From assembly GCA_945957365.1 (NCBI GenBank), contig CAMFKI010000013.1, positions 1 through 64,000 of the forward strand: 64,000 nt of DNA, read 5' to 3'. The notes below the pieces were generated by a model. It saw nothing but the letters and a program-made list of their open reading frames with translations. It did not search any database and was not told where the DNA came from. Positions 29,079 to 37,962 of the stretch are shown piece by piece (within the stretch, counting starts at the first letter, position 1; every line of letters begins with the position of its first letter). The stretch is from an uncultured Alphaproteobacteria bacterium (lineage in GTDB: Bacteria; Pseudomonadota; Alphaproteobacteria; Rhizobiales; Aestuariivirgaceae). The position numbers and the translations under genes were made by a program.

Positions 29079-29703
29079 CCGGCGGGGCGCGGCGCTCCCG
29101 CAGCTCGCGGTTTTCGGCCTCGAGCTTGGCGATCCGCGTGTCGCGCTCTGCCAGGAGGGCAGCGACGTCGGCCGCCTCGAAGCGCTCCGGAATGTGCTGC
29201 GGGCAGTTCGCATCCCATGCCGAGACCGTGAACAGGATGGCCTGCTCGGCGCGCGCCCGGTGGTTGGCCGGCATCAGCTTGCCAAGCAGCGCCGCGTCCC
29301 CCTGGACGACGCGGGCCGTGCCCCAGAGCTTGATCCGTTGCCGGCGCGCATAGTCGATCAGGAAGAGATAGGCCTTGGGATTGTCCGCGAGGTTGCCTGT
29401 GGTGATGTATTGCCGGTTGCCGGAATAGTCCACGAAGCCGATCGTGCGGTCGTCGAGCACCCGCAGAAATCCGGCGGGGCCGCCGCGATGCTGAACATAG
29501 GGCTGACCCTCGGCGTTTGCCGTCGCCAGGAAAATGCTGGTCTGCGCGGCAATGAACTCCGCGAGCTCCGGGGTGATCGTCGTCGGCCACGCGCCATTCG
29601 CTTCGGCGCGCGCATAGGCCGCGCGCGACCCCCGTTGCGACTGGATGGCCTTCACCGTCGGGGTGAAGGCGACATCGCTCGAGTGGTCAGCCGGCACGTT
29701 CAT
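29047..29703 (-). CDS. Pyridoxamine 5'-phosphate oxidase family protein
   Basis: This is a 218-residue protein with a split-barrel flavin-binding fold: FLATANAEGQPYVQHRGG near residue 53 and IGFVDYSGNRQYITTGNL near 88 match the general-stress FMN subgroup, not true PdxH. ATG 29703 is preceded by GAGGAGG. The last 30 residues (LLAERDTRIAKLEAENREL) form a charged coiled coil, unusual for the family. It is probably co-transcribed with the two genes upstream. The substrate is unknown; binding FMN or F420-like cofactors is expected from the fold. Confidence 0.82.
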   Translation of the reverse strand: MNVPADHSSDVAFTPTVKAIQSQRGSRAAYARAEANGAWPTTITPELAEFIAAQTSIFLATANAEGQPYVQHRGGPAGFLRVLDDRTIGFVDYSGNRQYITTGNLADNPKAYLFLIDYARRQRIKLWGTARVVQGDAALLGKLMPANHRARAEQAILFTVSAWDANCPQHIPERFEAADVAALLAERDTRIAKLEAENRELRERRAPPASPAPHAVRD

Positions 29704-29713
29704 GGCCGCCTCC

Positions 29714-30187
29714 TCACAGGTCAAGCGCGCTGAGGCCGGGGTGATCGTCAGGCCGGCGGCCCAGCGGCCAGTGGAACTTGCGATCCGCTTCGCGGATCGG
29801 CAGGTCGTTGATGCTGGCAATGCGGATGCGCATCAGCCCGTGGCCGTCGAATTCCCAGTTCTCGTTGCCATGGCTGCGGAACCAGTGGCCGCTGTCATCG
29901 TGCCATTCATAGGCAAAGCGCACCGCGATGCGGTTGTCGTGGAAGGCCCAGACTTCCTTGATGAGCCGGTAGTCGAGTTCACGCGCCCATTTGCGCGTCA
30001 GGAACTGTTCGATTGCCACGCGGCCCTGCAGGAACTCGGCACGATTGCGCCAACGAGACTCCGGCGTGTAGGCGAGCGCCACCCGGGCCGGGTCGCGGCT
30101 GTTCCACGCATCTTCCGCCATCCGCGCCTTCTGGGCCGCGGTCTCGGCCGTGAACGGGGGAAGGGGCGGGCGTTCGGTCGGTGTCAT
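29714..30187 (-). CDS. DUF1348 (NTF2-like) family protein
   Basis: This is a 157-residue protein with the SnoaL/NTF2 cone fold: [21 protein letters not shown] early, then [21 protein letters not shown] and [12 protein letters not shown]. This is the DUF1348 pattern. ATG 30187 is preferred because GAGAGG then lies 9 bases upstream; an ATG 9 bases earlier would sit directly on it. Function is unknown. The gene often appears in stress or xenobiotic-response groups. It lies between the flavin-type oxidase and the AhpD-like gene on the same strand. Confidence 0.85.
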   Translation of the reverse strand: MTPTERPPLPPFTAETAAQKARMAEDAWNSRDPARVALAYTPESRWRNRAEFLQGRVAIEQFLTRKWARELDYRLIKEVWAFHDNRIAVRFAYEWHDDSGHWFRSHGNENWEFDGHGLMRIRIASINDLPIREADRKFHWPLGRRPDDHPGLSALDL

Positions 30188-30256
30188 CGGTTTCATCCTC
30201 TCATATTGGCTGGGGGTCGCCGCTCCGCACCGCATGCGGAGCAGCGCCTGTGTGTT

Positions 30257-30811
30257 TCACGCCGCGTCGGCGGCCACGGTGACGACCGGAAAGTCGATCG
30301 CGGTCCTGGCGACTTCGTTGATGTAGTTCGTCCAGGTGTTGAGCGCCACATGCTGGACGATCTCGACGACCTGCGCGTCGTCATAGCCGGCCAGTTTCAC
30401 GGCGCGAAGATCCTCGTCGCTGACATGGCCACGGGCCTCGGCGACCCGCGCTGCAAAGCGGACCGCGGCGGCGGCCTTCGGATCGTTCGAGCCGCCGTGC
30501 CGATTGGCGAGGATTTCGGCGTCGTCGAGCTTGGCCAGGTTCTTGCCGAGATAGGTGTGGGCGGAGAGGCAATAGCTGCAGCCGTTGATCTGGGCGACGG
30601 CGAGGGCGATCCGCTCGCGGGTGGCGGGCGGCAGCTTGCCCCTGGCGAGGGCGGCGGACATGCCGAGGTAGCCCTCGAGCGCCGCCGGGCTGTTGGAAAC
30701 CAGCCGGAACAGGTTCGGCACGACGCCGAGCTGCTTCTTCACCGTTTCGAGCAGGCCGTGCGCGGCGGTCGGAGCGTCTTCGATGGAGGCGGGGATTGGA
30801 AGGCGAGACAT
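30257..30811 (-). CDS. AhpD-like carboxymuconolactone decarboxylase family protein
   Basis: This is a 184-residue all-helical protein with a redox-active C78-x-x-C81 and H85 in NGCSYCLSAH, the AhpD/peroxidase-related signature. It probably reduces peroxides or a disulfide partner in the cytoplasm. ATG 30811 gives the standard N-terminus. It is the first gene of a three-gene group and is divergent from a LysR gene across 106 bases, which suggests that regulator controls it. Confidence 0.88.
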   Translation of the reverse strand: MSRLPIPASIEDAPTAAHGLLETVKKQLGVVPNLFRLVSNSPAALEGYLGMSAALARGKLPPATRERIALAVAQINGCSYCLSAHTYLGKNLAKLDDAEILANRHGGSNDPKAAAAVRFAARVAEARGHVSDEDLRAVKLAGYDDAQVVEIVQHVALNTWTNYINEVARTAIDFPVVTVAADAA

Positions 30812-30853
30812 GGGATGATCCTTTTGGTGAATGGGTGACGGGCCAGAGATATG

Positions 30854-30915
30854 ACTTTCCAGATTTCGCCAATAGCTGCTAATGTTTGGAGCCATCCATC
30901 CATTTTATGGAAAGT
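30854..30915. promoter_or_regulatory. Divergent promoter region with paired half-sites
   Basis: ACTTTCC (30854-30860) and its exact reverse complement GGAAAGT (30909-30915) flank the gap between the AhpD-like gene and the LysR gene. CCAA and TTTGG half-sites lie between. Such spaced dyads are common where a LysR protein binds its own divergent promoter. The assignment is tentative. Confidence 0.35.
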
Positions 30916-30917
30916 AA

Positions 30918-31820
30918 ATGAACCGGCTCGAAGCCATGTCGACCCTGCTCGCGGCCGTGGATGCGGGCAGTCTTTCGGCCGCGTCACGCAGCATGAACCT
31001 GCCTCTCGCAACGGTCAGCCGGCGCATCTCCGATCTCGAGGCGCATCTCCGCACCAAGCTTCTGGTCCGCACCAGCCGCCGCCTCGAATTCACCGATGCC
31101 GGCCGCTCCTATGTGGCGGCCTGTCGCGACATCCTTGCCGCGGTCGAGCAGGCCGAGCGCACGGCTGCTGGCGAGTTCACCGCGCCACGGGGGCATCTCC
31201 TCGTCACGGCGCCGATCGTGTTCGGGCGCCTGCACGTGCTTCCGGTCATCGGCGCGTTCCTGAGAACCTATCCCGACATCAGCGCGCGGCTGGTGCTCAC
31301 CGACCGGGTCGCGGATTTCGTCGAGGATCGGGTCGACGTGGCCGTGCGGATCGGAGCCTTGCCGGACAGCAGCCTGATCGCGACACGGCTCGGCAGCGTT
31401 CGGCGCGTGCTGTGCGCGAGCCCCGCCTACCTCGCGGCGCAGGCATTGCCGCTCAACCAGCCGGCCGATCTCGCACAGCATGACTGCATAACCTTCGAAG
31501 GGCTGGCATCGGCCCCGAACTGGAAGCTTGGTGCCGGCAAGCTGTCCCAGTCGCTGCCCATCCGCTCATGGCTCGTCGTCAACACCGCGGAGGCGGCAAT
31601 CGACGCGGCAATGGCCGGTCTGGGCATCACCCAGGTGCTGAGTTATCAGGTCGAGACACAGGTGCGCGATGGTGCTCTCACGCTGCTTCTGGCAGCGTTC
31701 GAACCGGAGCCCTTGCCGGTCAGCCTCTTGCACTCGGGACAAGTCTTGCTGCCGATCAAGGTGCGCGCCTTCCTCGATTTTGCATCCTCGCGCCTGCGGA
31801 GCGTATTGAACGGAGCCTGA
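30918..31820 (+). CDS. LysR family regulator
   Basis: This is a 300-residue regulator. The winged helix-turn-helix covers residues 1-60 (GSLSAASRSMNLPLATVSRRI). The effector domain begins near 90 and contains the usual RVDVAVRIGALPDSSL. Sequence style is that of the large CrgA/DsdC-like group that acts on adjacent redox genes. It is divergent from the AhpD-like, DUF1348 and flavin-type oxidase genes and probably regulates them. The stop is 33 bases from the convergent dehydrogenase gene. Confidence 0.88.
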   Translation: MNRLEAMSTLLAAVDAGSLSAASRSMNLPLATVSRRISDLEAHLRTKLLVRTSRRLEFTDAGRSYVAACRDILAAVEQAERTAAGEFTAPRGHLLVTAPIVFGRLHVLPVIGAFLRTYPDISARLVLTDRVADFVEDRVDVAVRIGALPDSSLIATRLGSVRRVLCASPAYLAAQALPLNQPADLAQHDCITFEGLASAPNWKLGAGKLSQSLPIRSWLVVNTAEAAIDAAMAGLGITQVLSYQVETQVRDGALTLLLAAFEPEPLPVSLLHSGQVLLPIKVRAFLDFASSRLRSVLNGA

Positions 31821-31853
31821 AGATACCGAAATCAGACGCGGGGCAATAAAGTC

Positions 31854-33161
31854 CTAGTCGCTGCCGGTCAGATCGAAATTCTCTTCCCGAAACCACTTGG
31901 CGAGGCGGATGTCAGCCGATCTCGCGTGTCCTTCCATGCCTTCATGCCGGGAGATCCGCGCACAGGCGGGTGCGATAGTCCGGTTGGCATCCCGCGTCAT
32001 GCGCTGCCAGGTCACGGTCTTCAGGAACTTGCCGACCGAAAGGCCGCCGGTATAGCGCGCTGCGGATTTCGTCGGCAGGATGTGGTTGGGCCCGGACACC
32101 TTGTCGCCATAGGCCACGGTGGTCTCTTCACCCAGGAAGAGTGAGCCATAATTGCGGAGGTGGTCATGCCACCAGTCGAGATCCGTGCACTGGACGTGCA
32201 GATGCTCGCTCGCGTAGGCATCGGCCCTGGAGGCTGCCTCCTCCCGGCTGCTTGTCACCACGACCTCCGCATAATCGCGCCAGGCAGCCTCGGCGCTCGA
32301 CCGATTTGGCTCAGGCAGCGTTTCGATGAGCTTCGGAACGCGGGCGATAACCTCGCGCGCCAGCCGTTCATCGAGTGAGATCAGCCAGACCGGCGAATTG
32401 TAGCCGTGTTCGGCCTGGCCCACGAGGTCGGCGGCGACGATGTCCGGGTCCGCCGTCGCATCGGCGATCACCAGGGTCTCGGTCGGACCGGCGAACATGT
32501 CGATGGCCACCCGCCCATAGAGCAGCCGCTTGGCCTCGGCCACGAACTGGTTGCCGGGCCCGCACAGGATGTCGGCCCGGGGGCAACCGAACAGGCCGAA
32601 GGCCATGGCCCCGATCCCCTGCACGCCACCGAGGTTGAGTACCCGGTCGGCGCCACAGACCTTGAGGGCGTAGAGCTGCGCGGGGTGGATGCCGCCCGCC
32701 GACCGCGGCGGTGAACAGGCAATCACAGTGGGAACGCCGGCAGCACGCGCCGTGGTGACCGACATGACGGCGGACGCGATATGCGCATAACGCCCACCCG
32801 GCACGTAGCAGCCTGCCGTTTCGAGCGGCAGGTTGCGGTGGCCCACGGTGAGCCCGGGCATCATCTCGATCTCGACGTCGCCGATCGCCTTGCGCTGGGC
32901 CTCGGCAAAGCGCTGGACGTGGCGGTGGGCGAGCTTGATGTCGTCCTTGATCTGGCGGCCCAGCTGGCCCTCGGCAGCATCCCAGGCGGCCTGCGAAACG
33001 ACGATCTCGCCATCCCAGCCGTCGAGCTCGCGGCAGAGCCTGATCACCGCCTCCTCGCCACCGGATTCGATCTCGGCGAGGAGCGCCTCGACCTTGGCCC
33101 TCACGTCGCCCTCGCCGGTGCTCGCGGCGCGGGCCGCCTTCTTCAGATAGACGATGCTCAC
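31854..33161 (-). CDS. HpsN/HisD-like dehydrogenase (sulfonate-linked)
   Basis: This is a 435-residue paralogue of histidinol dehydrogenase. It keeps the zinc and active-site motifs VGQAEHG, SEHLHV, SGPNHILPT and EGMEGHARSA. Family members that oxidise a terminal alcohol to an acid in two steps include HpsN, the sulfopropanediol 3-dehydrogenase. Its place as last gene of a tauABC-cuyA operon, with no his gene near, argues for a C3 sulfonate substrate such as 2,3-dihydroxypropanesulfonate or cysteinolate and against histidine synthesis. The start is 13 bases from the permease stop. Substrate assignment is inference. Confidence 0.8.
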   Translation of the reverse strand: MSIVYLKKAARAASTGEGDVRAKVEALLAEIESGGEEAVIRLCRELDGWDGEIVVSQAAWDAAEGQLGRQIKDDIKLAHRHVQRFAEAQRKAIGDVEIEMMPGLTVGHRNLPLETAGCYVPGGRYAHIASAVMSVTTARAAGVPTVIACSPPRSAGGIHPAQLYALKVCGADRVLNLGGVQGIGAMAFGLFGCPRADILCGPGNQFVAEAKRLLYGRVAIDMFAGPTETLVIADATADPDIVAADLVGQAEHGYNSPVWLISLDERLAREVIARVPKLIETLPEPNRSSAEAAWRDYAEVVVTSSREEAASRADAYASEHLHVQCTDLDWWHDHLRNYGSLFLGEETTVAYGDKVSGPNHILPTKSAARYTGGLSVGKFLKTVTWQRMTRDANRTIAPACARISRHEGMEGHARSADIRLAKWFREENFDLTGSD

Positions 33162-33174
33162 CTGTCCATGCTCC

Positions 33175-34026
33175 CTACATGCGCCCCTTCCAGGGGACGA
33201 GGCGCCGCTCGAGCCAGCGCATCAGCATGTCGAAGGCGTAGGCGATGGCGGCGATGATGACGATACCCATGATGACGGTCGAGGTCTGGAGGAATTGCGA
33301 GGCCGTGAGCACCATGTAACCGAGGCCGTGCGTGGCCGCGACCATTTCGGCGGCGACCAGTGTCGTCCAGCCGAAGCCGATGCCGATCCGCATCGAGGTG
33401 AGGATTTCCGGCATGGCGGCAGGCAGGATGACATGCAGCAGCACCTGCCAGCGCGAGGCGCCCATCGAATAGGCCGCGTGGATCTGCTCGATCGCGGCGG
33501 ACCTGACGCCCGACCGCGTGCCGAGCGCCAGCGGCGCCAGGATCGAAAGGAAGATCAGCAGCACCTTCGACAGCTCGCCGATGCCGAACCAGATGATCAT
33601 CAGCGGCAGGTAGGCGAGCGGCGGAATGGGCCGGTAGAATTCGATCGGCGGATCGAAGATGCCGCGGGCGACACGGTTCATGCCCATCGCAAGGCCAAGC
33701 GGAATGCCGATCACCGCGGCCAGAAGGAAGGCACCGAAGACGCGCAGGAAGCTGACCCAGGTGTGCTCGAACAGGGTGGCGCCGGCGAAGCCGTCGGTTG
33801 CCGTCGTGACGAAGGTCTTGAAGACGGCGATCGGCGAGGGCACGAAGAGCGGCTTGATCCAGCCCATCTCGGTGACGAGCAGCCACAGCCCGAGGAGCAC
33901 GGCGCCACTGGCGGCGGAAATCAGCAGGCTTTCACCCTGGCCCGGCACCCCGTAGATCTCGCCCGGCTTGGTGGGCCTGGCGCGCATCAGCCGCTGCAGG
34001 AAGGAAGATTCCTTAGCCATCTGCAC
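33175..34026 (-). CDS. Sulfonate/taurine-type ABC transporter permease (TauC/SsuC-like)
   Basis: This is a 283-residue membrane protein with six hydrophobic segments. The EAA loop ([20 protein letters not shown]) near residue 180 and [16 protein letters not shown] just after it are typical of TauC/SsuC. It forms the channel for the TauA-like binding protein and TauB-like ATPase. Its start overlaps the ATPase 3' end by 14 bases. The family also carries nitrate and pyrimidines, but the cuyA context favours a sulfonate. Confidence 0.9.
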   Translation of the reverse strand: MQMAKESSFLQRLMRARPTKPGEIYGVPGQGESLLISAASGAVLLGLWLLVTEMGWIKPLFVPSPIAVFKTFVTTATDGFAGATLFEHTWVSFLRVFGAFLLAAVIGIPLGLAMGMNRVARGIFDPPIEFYRPIPPLAYLPLMIIWFGIGELSKVLLIFLSILAPLALGTRSGVRSAAIEQIHAAYSMGASRWQVLLHVILPAAMPEILTSMRIGIGFGWTTLVAAEMVAATHGLGYMVLTASQFLQTSTVIMGIVIIAAIAYAFDMLMRWLERRLVPWKGRM

Positions 34027-34816
34027 CCTCCATGGCGGCCTCGTCGCCGAAGATGATCTTGAGGACCTTCTCGCGCATCGCGATGAAATCCGGCGATGCC
34101 TTGATCTTGCGGGCGTCCTGCGTCTCGAAATAACGGTGGCAGAAGTCGAGGTCGAAGGTGTGGGTCACGCGGCCCGGCCGTGGCGACATCACCACGAGCC
34201 GGGAACCCATGAACAGTGCTTCCTCGACGCTGTGGGTGATGAAGAACACCATCTTCCCGGTCTTGCGCCAGACGGACAGGATCAGTTCCTGCGCGCGTTC
34301 GCGGCTCAGCGCGTCGAGAGCGCCCAGGGGCTCGTCCATGAGCAGGATCTGCGGGTCGCTGGTCAGCGCGCGGGCGATGCCGACGCGCTGCTGCATGCCG
34401 CCCGAGAGTTCATAGACGGACCGTTTCTCGAAGCCTTCGAGACCCAGGAGCTTGAGGTAGGAGGACGCCGTCTCGAGCCGCGCGGCGCGCGGCCGGCCCT
34501 GCAGCTTGAGTCCGAAGGCCACATTGTCGATGACGTTGAGCCACGGCATCAGCGCGTGGCGCTGGAACACCACGGAGCGGTCGGCGCCCGGCCCCGTGAC
34601 GGGTGCTCCGTTGAGACGGATTTCCCCCGAAGAGGGTGCGAGGAAGCCCGCCAGCAGGTTGAGAAGTGTCGACTTACCGCACCCCGAGGCGCCCAGGGCG
34701 ACGACGAATTCCCCAGATTCGATCTCGAGGTTGACGTCCTTCAGCGCCTGGATCGGCGGCGCATGCGGGCCGGCCGGGAAGACGACGTTGACGTGATCGA
34801 TCTTGAGGTGGGACAT
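34013..34816 (-). CDS. Sulfonate/taurine-type ABC transporter ATPase (TauB/SsuB-like)
   Basis: The 267-residue ATPase has Walker [10 protein letters not shown] near residue 43, signature [10 protein letters not shown] near 138, Walker [14 protein letters not shown] near 158, and the switch histidine in THSVEEA. It has the short TauB/SsuB architecture without a regulatory domain. ATG 34816 gives the normal N-terminus ([13 protein letters not shown]). It energises the permease encoded just downstream. Confidence 0.92.
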   Translation of the reverse strand: MSHLKIDHVNVVFPAGPHAPPIQALKDVNLEIESGEFVVALGASGCGKSTLLNLLAGFLAPSSGEIRLNGAPVTGPGADRSVVFQRHALMPWLNVIDNVAFGLKLQGRPRAARLETASSYLKLLGLEGFEKRSVYELSGGMQQRVGIARALTSDPQILLMDEPLGALDALSRERAQELILSVWRKTGKMVFFITHSVEEALFMGSRLVVMSPRPGRVTHTFDLDFCHRYFETQDARKIKASPDFIAMREKVLKIIFGDEAAMEGADG

Positions 34817-34896
34817 CGCTCTCTCGTTTGCCTCGATGTGATGTCGAACCGGGTCCCCGGCACGCCGGGGACCCGCATCATGGACGCAATCAGATC

Positions 34897-35889
34897 TTAC
34901 TTCATTGCCGCGTTGAGATAGTCGGTTGTGATGAACTTCGAATAGTCGTCGAGCGCCGCCGGGATCTTCTTCTGGGCCACCAGGAAGACGGCCGTGGCCG
35001 CAGCATTCTTGGCCATGGCGCCACCGAGCCACGCGTCGGACGCCTGGTCCTTGAGCGAGGGGAAGGTGTAGCCCTTGAGGATCACCGGAATGTCCGCCGC
35101 GGCGGCGCCGGTGCGGTCCGCGATGGTCTTCACCTCGGGCGAGTCAGGCGTCCATGCGGCGGGGTTGCTGTTGTAGCTGTCGTCGGCCTTGCCGATCGCC
35201 TTCACGAAGGCGGTCATGAAGTCCTTGTTCTGCTCGCCCCACTCGCGGTTCACCACCCAGCCGTCGAAGGTCGGCTTGCCGGTCACCTGGCCGGCATGGA
35301 TGATCATCTTGCCATTGACCATGATCTTGCTCTGCACCGGCTCCCAGATGAAGGCGGCGTCGATCTGGTCCTGCGACCAGGCGGCGGCGATCTGGTCGGG
35401 GCTCATGCCCAGCACCGTCACGTCGCTTGCGGCGACGCCGGCGTTCTCGAGCGCCCCCATCAGCGAGAAGTGCGAAGTGGAGCCGAGCGGTGTCGCCACC
35501 TTCTTGCCCTTGAGGTCCTCGATCTTCTCGATCCCCGTGCCGTTGCGCGCGATCAGCGCCTCGGCGCTGCCGATCCCGTCCGAGATCATGAACAGCTGCA
35601 GGTCGACGCCCTGGGTCGACGCGATGGCGAAGGGCGAGGAGCCGAGCTCGGCGAGCTTGATGTCGCCCGAGGCCATGGCGGCGATCACGTCGGTGCCGGA
35701 CTGGAACTTCCGCCACTCGATCTTGTAGCCCGTGGCCTTGCTCAGCTCATCGGAGGCGGCCACCAGCTGCATCGGCGTCGGATTGCCGAAGTGGCCGATC
35801 ACCACCGTCTTGTCGTCGGCCTGCGCCACGGCGGAACCCATGCCGATCATGACCGCGAGGGCGGCCATATTGAACGTACGTCTCAACAT
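34897..35889 (-). CDS. Sulfonate/taurine-type ABC transporter substrate-binding protein (TauA-like)
   Basis: This is a 330-residue periplasmic protein with a signal peptide cleaved after AQA near residue 24. The mature sequence ([48 protein letters not shown]) is close to TauA and not to nitrate or pyrimidine binders. ATG 35889 gives the expected basic signal start. A taurine-like C2 or C3 aminosulfonate is a likely ligand. Upstream, 83 bases separate it from the racemase gene and hold nothing else I can identify. Confidence 0.88.
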   Translation of the reverse strand: MLRRTFNMAALAVMIGMGSAVAQADDKTVVIGHFGNPTPMQLVAASDELSKATGYKIEWRKFQSGTDVIAAMASGDIKLAELGSSPFAIASTQGVDLQLFMISDGIGSAEALIARNGTGIEKIEDLKGKKVATPLGSTSHFSLMGALENAGVAASDVTVLGMSPDQIAAAWSQDQIDAAFIWEPVQSKIMVNGKMIIHAGQVTGKPTFDGWVVNREWGEQNKDFMTAFVKAIGKADDSYNSNPAAWTPDSPEVKTIADRTGAAAADIPVILKGYTFPSLKDQASDAWLGGAMAKNAAATAVFLVAQKKIPAALDDYSKFITTDYLNAAMK

Positions 35890-35972
35890 CTTCGCGTTCC
35901 TTCCTGTTGCTGTTTCCCGTCTCCGCCGGCGCCCTCGGGAACCGGCGGCCAATTACGCCCGGCGATTGTTCC

Positions 35973-36716
35973 TCACCGTTGCGATCTCCCTCTTGCGGGC
36001 TCATGCGCAAACCCGCGCCGTCCCGTTCCGAAACCCACGATCTCCTCCACCAGCACGTCGAGCGAGTCCACGCTGGGCGTGTCGGGATTGATACTGTCCG
36101 CCAAAATGGAAAGTTCCGTGCAGGCCACCAGCAGAAGGTCAACGCCCTGCGCCGCGAGGTCGCTGCTGATCTGCGCGAAGCGCCGCCGGGTCGCCTCACC
36201 CGTGTCGCCGCGCTTCACGGCCTTGATGATGTCGACCAGCGTCGACTGCTGTTGCGGCACTGCGACCGTGATGCCGCAGCCGGCCATCGCCTCGTGATAG
36301 ATGCCGAGGTCGACCACCGCCGTCGACGCCAGCAGTCCCACGCGCCGGTGGCGCAGCGCCATGGCGGCGATGCGCTCCGCCGTCAGTGCGATCATGTCGA
36401 GAAGCGGGATGTCCACCGCCCGGGTGATGGCCGGCGCGTAGGCATGTGCCGTGTTGCAGGCGATGGCCAGGGCCTCCGCACCCCCGACGCGCAAGCGCTG
36501 CGCCATCCGCACGAGTTCGGGTTCGGGGCTCTCGCCAGTCTTGTCGATCAGCGCCGCGATGCGCGATGGCACATCCGGGTTGCTGTCGACGAGGAGGTGC
36601 ACATGATCGCTGTCGTCGGTCGCGGGCGTGGCAAGGAGCACGCGCCGCATCAGCTCGATCGTGGCCTCCGGCCCCATGCCCCCCAATATGCCGACGACGG
36701 GCCGGCGCGCGCTCAT
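35973..36716 (-). CDS. Asp/Glu-type amino acid racemase
   Basis: This is a 247-residue PLP-independent racemase of the aspartate/glutamate family. Both catalytic cysteines are present: C87 in ACNTAH and C199 in CTELS. GILGGMGPEAT (9-19) is the family N-terminal loop. ATG 36716 shares one base with the DegT stop. Cysteate is a close analogue of aspartate, with sulfonate replacing the side-chain carboxylate. A racemase of this family beside cuyA could therefore interconvert D- and L-cysteate. That substrate is inference; the two-cysteine active site is seen. Confidence 0.82.
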   Translation of the reverse strand: MSARRPVVGILGGMGPEATIELMRRVLLATPATDDSDHVHLLVDSNPDVPSRIAALIDKTGESPEPELVRMAQRLRVGGAEALAIACNTAHAYAPAITRAVDIPLLDMIALTAERIAAMALRHRRVGLLASTAVVDLGIYHEAMAGCGITVAVPQQQSTLVDIIKAVKRGDTGEATRRRFAQISSDLAAQGVDLLLVACTELSILADSINPDTPSVDSLDVLVEEIVGFGTGRRGFAHEPARGRSQR

Positions 36717-37957
36717 CAGGAAACCTCCATTGCCGGCGGTTCGCGCAGGCTGCCGCTGGCGATCGCCGCGCGTGTCTCGAGCGCGCTCTCCCGGATGATG
36801 GAGCCGATCAGCCGGCAGTCTTCCAGCGAGAAGGTCAGCGGCAGGCGCATGTCGCAGAGCTGGTCGAGAACCCGGTCGGTCTTCGGAAGCCGCTGTGCGC
36901 CGGCATAGCGCCAGCTCTCGTAGCGGCTGGTGAAGGCAAAGGGCTCGGGCGCCCCGAACCATTTGATCTCGACATTGCGCTCAAGGCAGCGGGCGAGGAA
37001 GTCGCGCACCGCGCGGGCATCGAAATCCGGCACCAGAAACTGGATGGAGCTGGCGACGAACTGCTCCCCGGCCGGGCGCTGCGGAAGGCGGATGCCGGGC
37101 ACGTTGCGAAGTTCTTCCGCCACGGCCGCGTAGCGCTCGTTCCAGCGCACACAGTTCGCGTCGAGCCTCGCGAGCTGCGGACGGAGGATGGCGGCGCGAA
37201 GATTGTCCATGCGGCCGGAGCAGTTCGGCGTGTCGAGGCGGATGTCGCGGTAGGTCTCCGCCGGAGGGCCCGCGGGATGGCGGCCATAGAGCATGTAGGA
37301 GCCCGATAGGATGGTGGCGCGTGCCATCAGCTCCGCATCGTCCGAGACGAGAAAGCCGCCTTCACCGGAATTCATGTGCTTGTAGGTCTGCGTCGAATAG
37401 CAGGCCGCGAGACCATGGCGGCCGGATTTGGTGCCGTTCCACGCCGCCCCCATGGTGTGGGCGCAGTCCTCGATCACCGCGACGGCATGGGCGCGGCAGA
37501 CCGCCATCAGGGCATCCATGTCGGCGATGTGTCCGCGCATGTGGGAGAGGAGGAGGAAGCGTGCCCCCGTCTCTGCGGCCTTCTGCGCGAGGTCGTCGAG
37601 ATCGATCACCAGATCGTCCGTCGACTCGACGAAGACAGGGCGTCCGCCCGCGCCTGCGATGGCGCCCGGTACCGGCGAGAGCGTGAAGGCATTGGTCAGC
37701 ACCGGCGCGTCGTGACGCAACCCTGCGGCGCGCAGTGCCGTCACCATCGCATAGCCTCCCGAGGCGACGGCAAGGCAATATCGCGCGCCGATGTAGTCGC
37801 GGAATTCGAGTTCGAGCAGGGCTGTCTCTGCAGTCTCCCCCGGCACGGTGTTGTAGCGGTGCAGGCGCCCCGACTGCATGACGTCCACGGCCCGGGCGAT
37901 GGCGTCTGCCGGGATGGGCTCCTGCGCCGTGAAGCTGCCGTGGAACACCCGCTTCAT
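36716..37957 (-). CDS. DegT/DnrJ/EryC1 family PLP aminotransferase
   Basis: This is a 413-residue fold-type I aminotransferase. The PLP lysine K193 is in STQTYKHMNSGEGG and the pyridine-binding D164 is in VIEDCAHTMG. Most members aminate keto-sugars, but there is no nucleotide-sugar gene near. Between cuyA (5-base gap) and the racemase (1-base overlap) it more likely aminates or deaminates a small keto-sulfonate such as sulfopyruvate or 3-hydroxy-2-oxopropanesulfonate. This is unusual for the family and worth a test. Catalytic residues look complete. Confidence 0.85.
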   Translation of the reverse strand: MKRVFHGSFTAQEPIPADAIARAVDVMQSGRLHRYNTVPGETAETALLELEFRDYIGARYCLAVASGGYAMVTALRAAGLRHDAPVLTNAFTLSPVPGAIAGAGGRPVFVESTDDLVIDLDDLAQKAAETGARFLLLSHMRGHIADMDALMAVCRAHAVAVIEDCAHTMGAAWNGTKSGRHGLAACYSTQTYKHMNSGEGGFLVSDDAELMARATILSGSYMLYGRHPAGPPAETYRDIRLDTPNCSGRMDNLRAAILRPQLARLDANCVRWNERYAAVAEELRNVPGIRLPQRPAGEQFVASSIQFLVPDFDARAVRDFLARCLERNVEIKWFGAPEPFAFTSRYESWRYAGAQRLPKTDRVLDQLCDMRLPLTFSLEDCRLIGSIIRESALETRAAIASGSLREPPAMEVS

Positions 37958-37962
37958 GGCGA

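Noticed and set aside
31854..33161. Histidinol dehydrogenase for histidine biosynthesis
   Set aside because: No other his gene is adjacent, and the gene is bound to a sulfonate-type transporter and cuyA; sequence style is HpsN-like.
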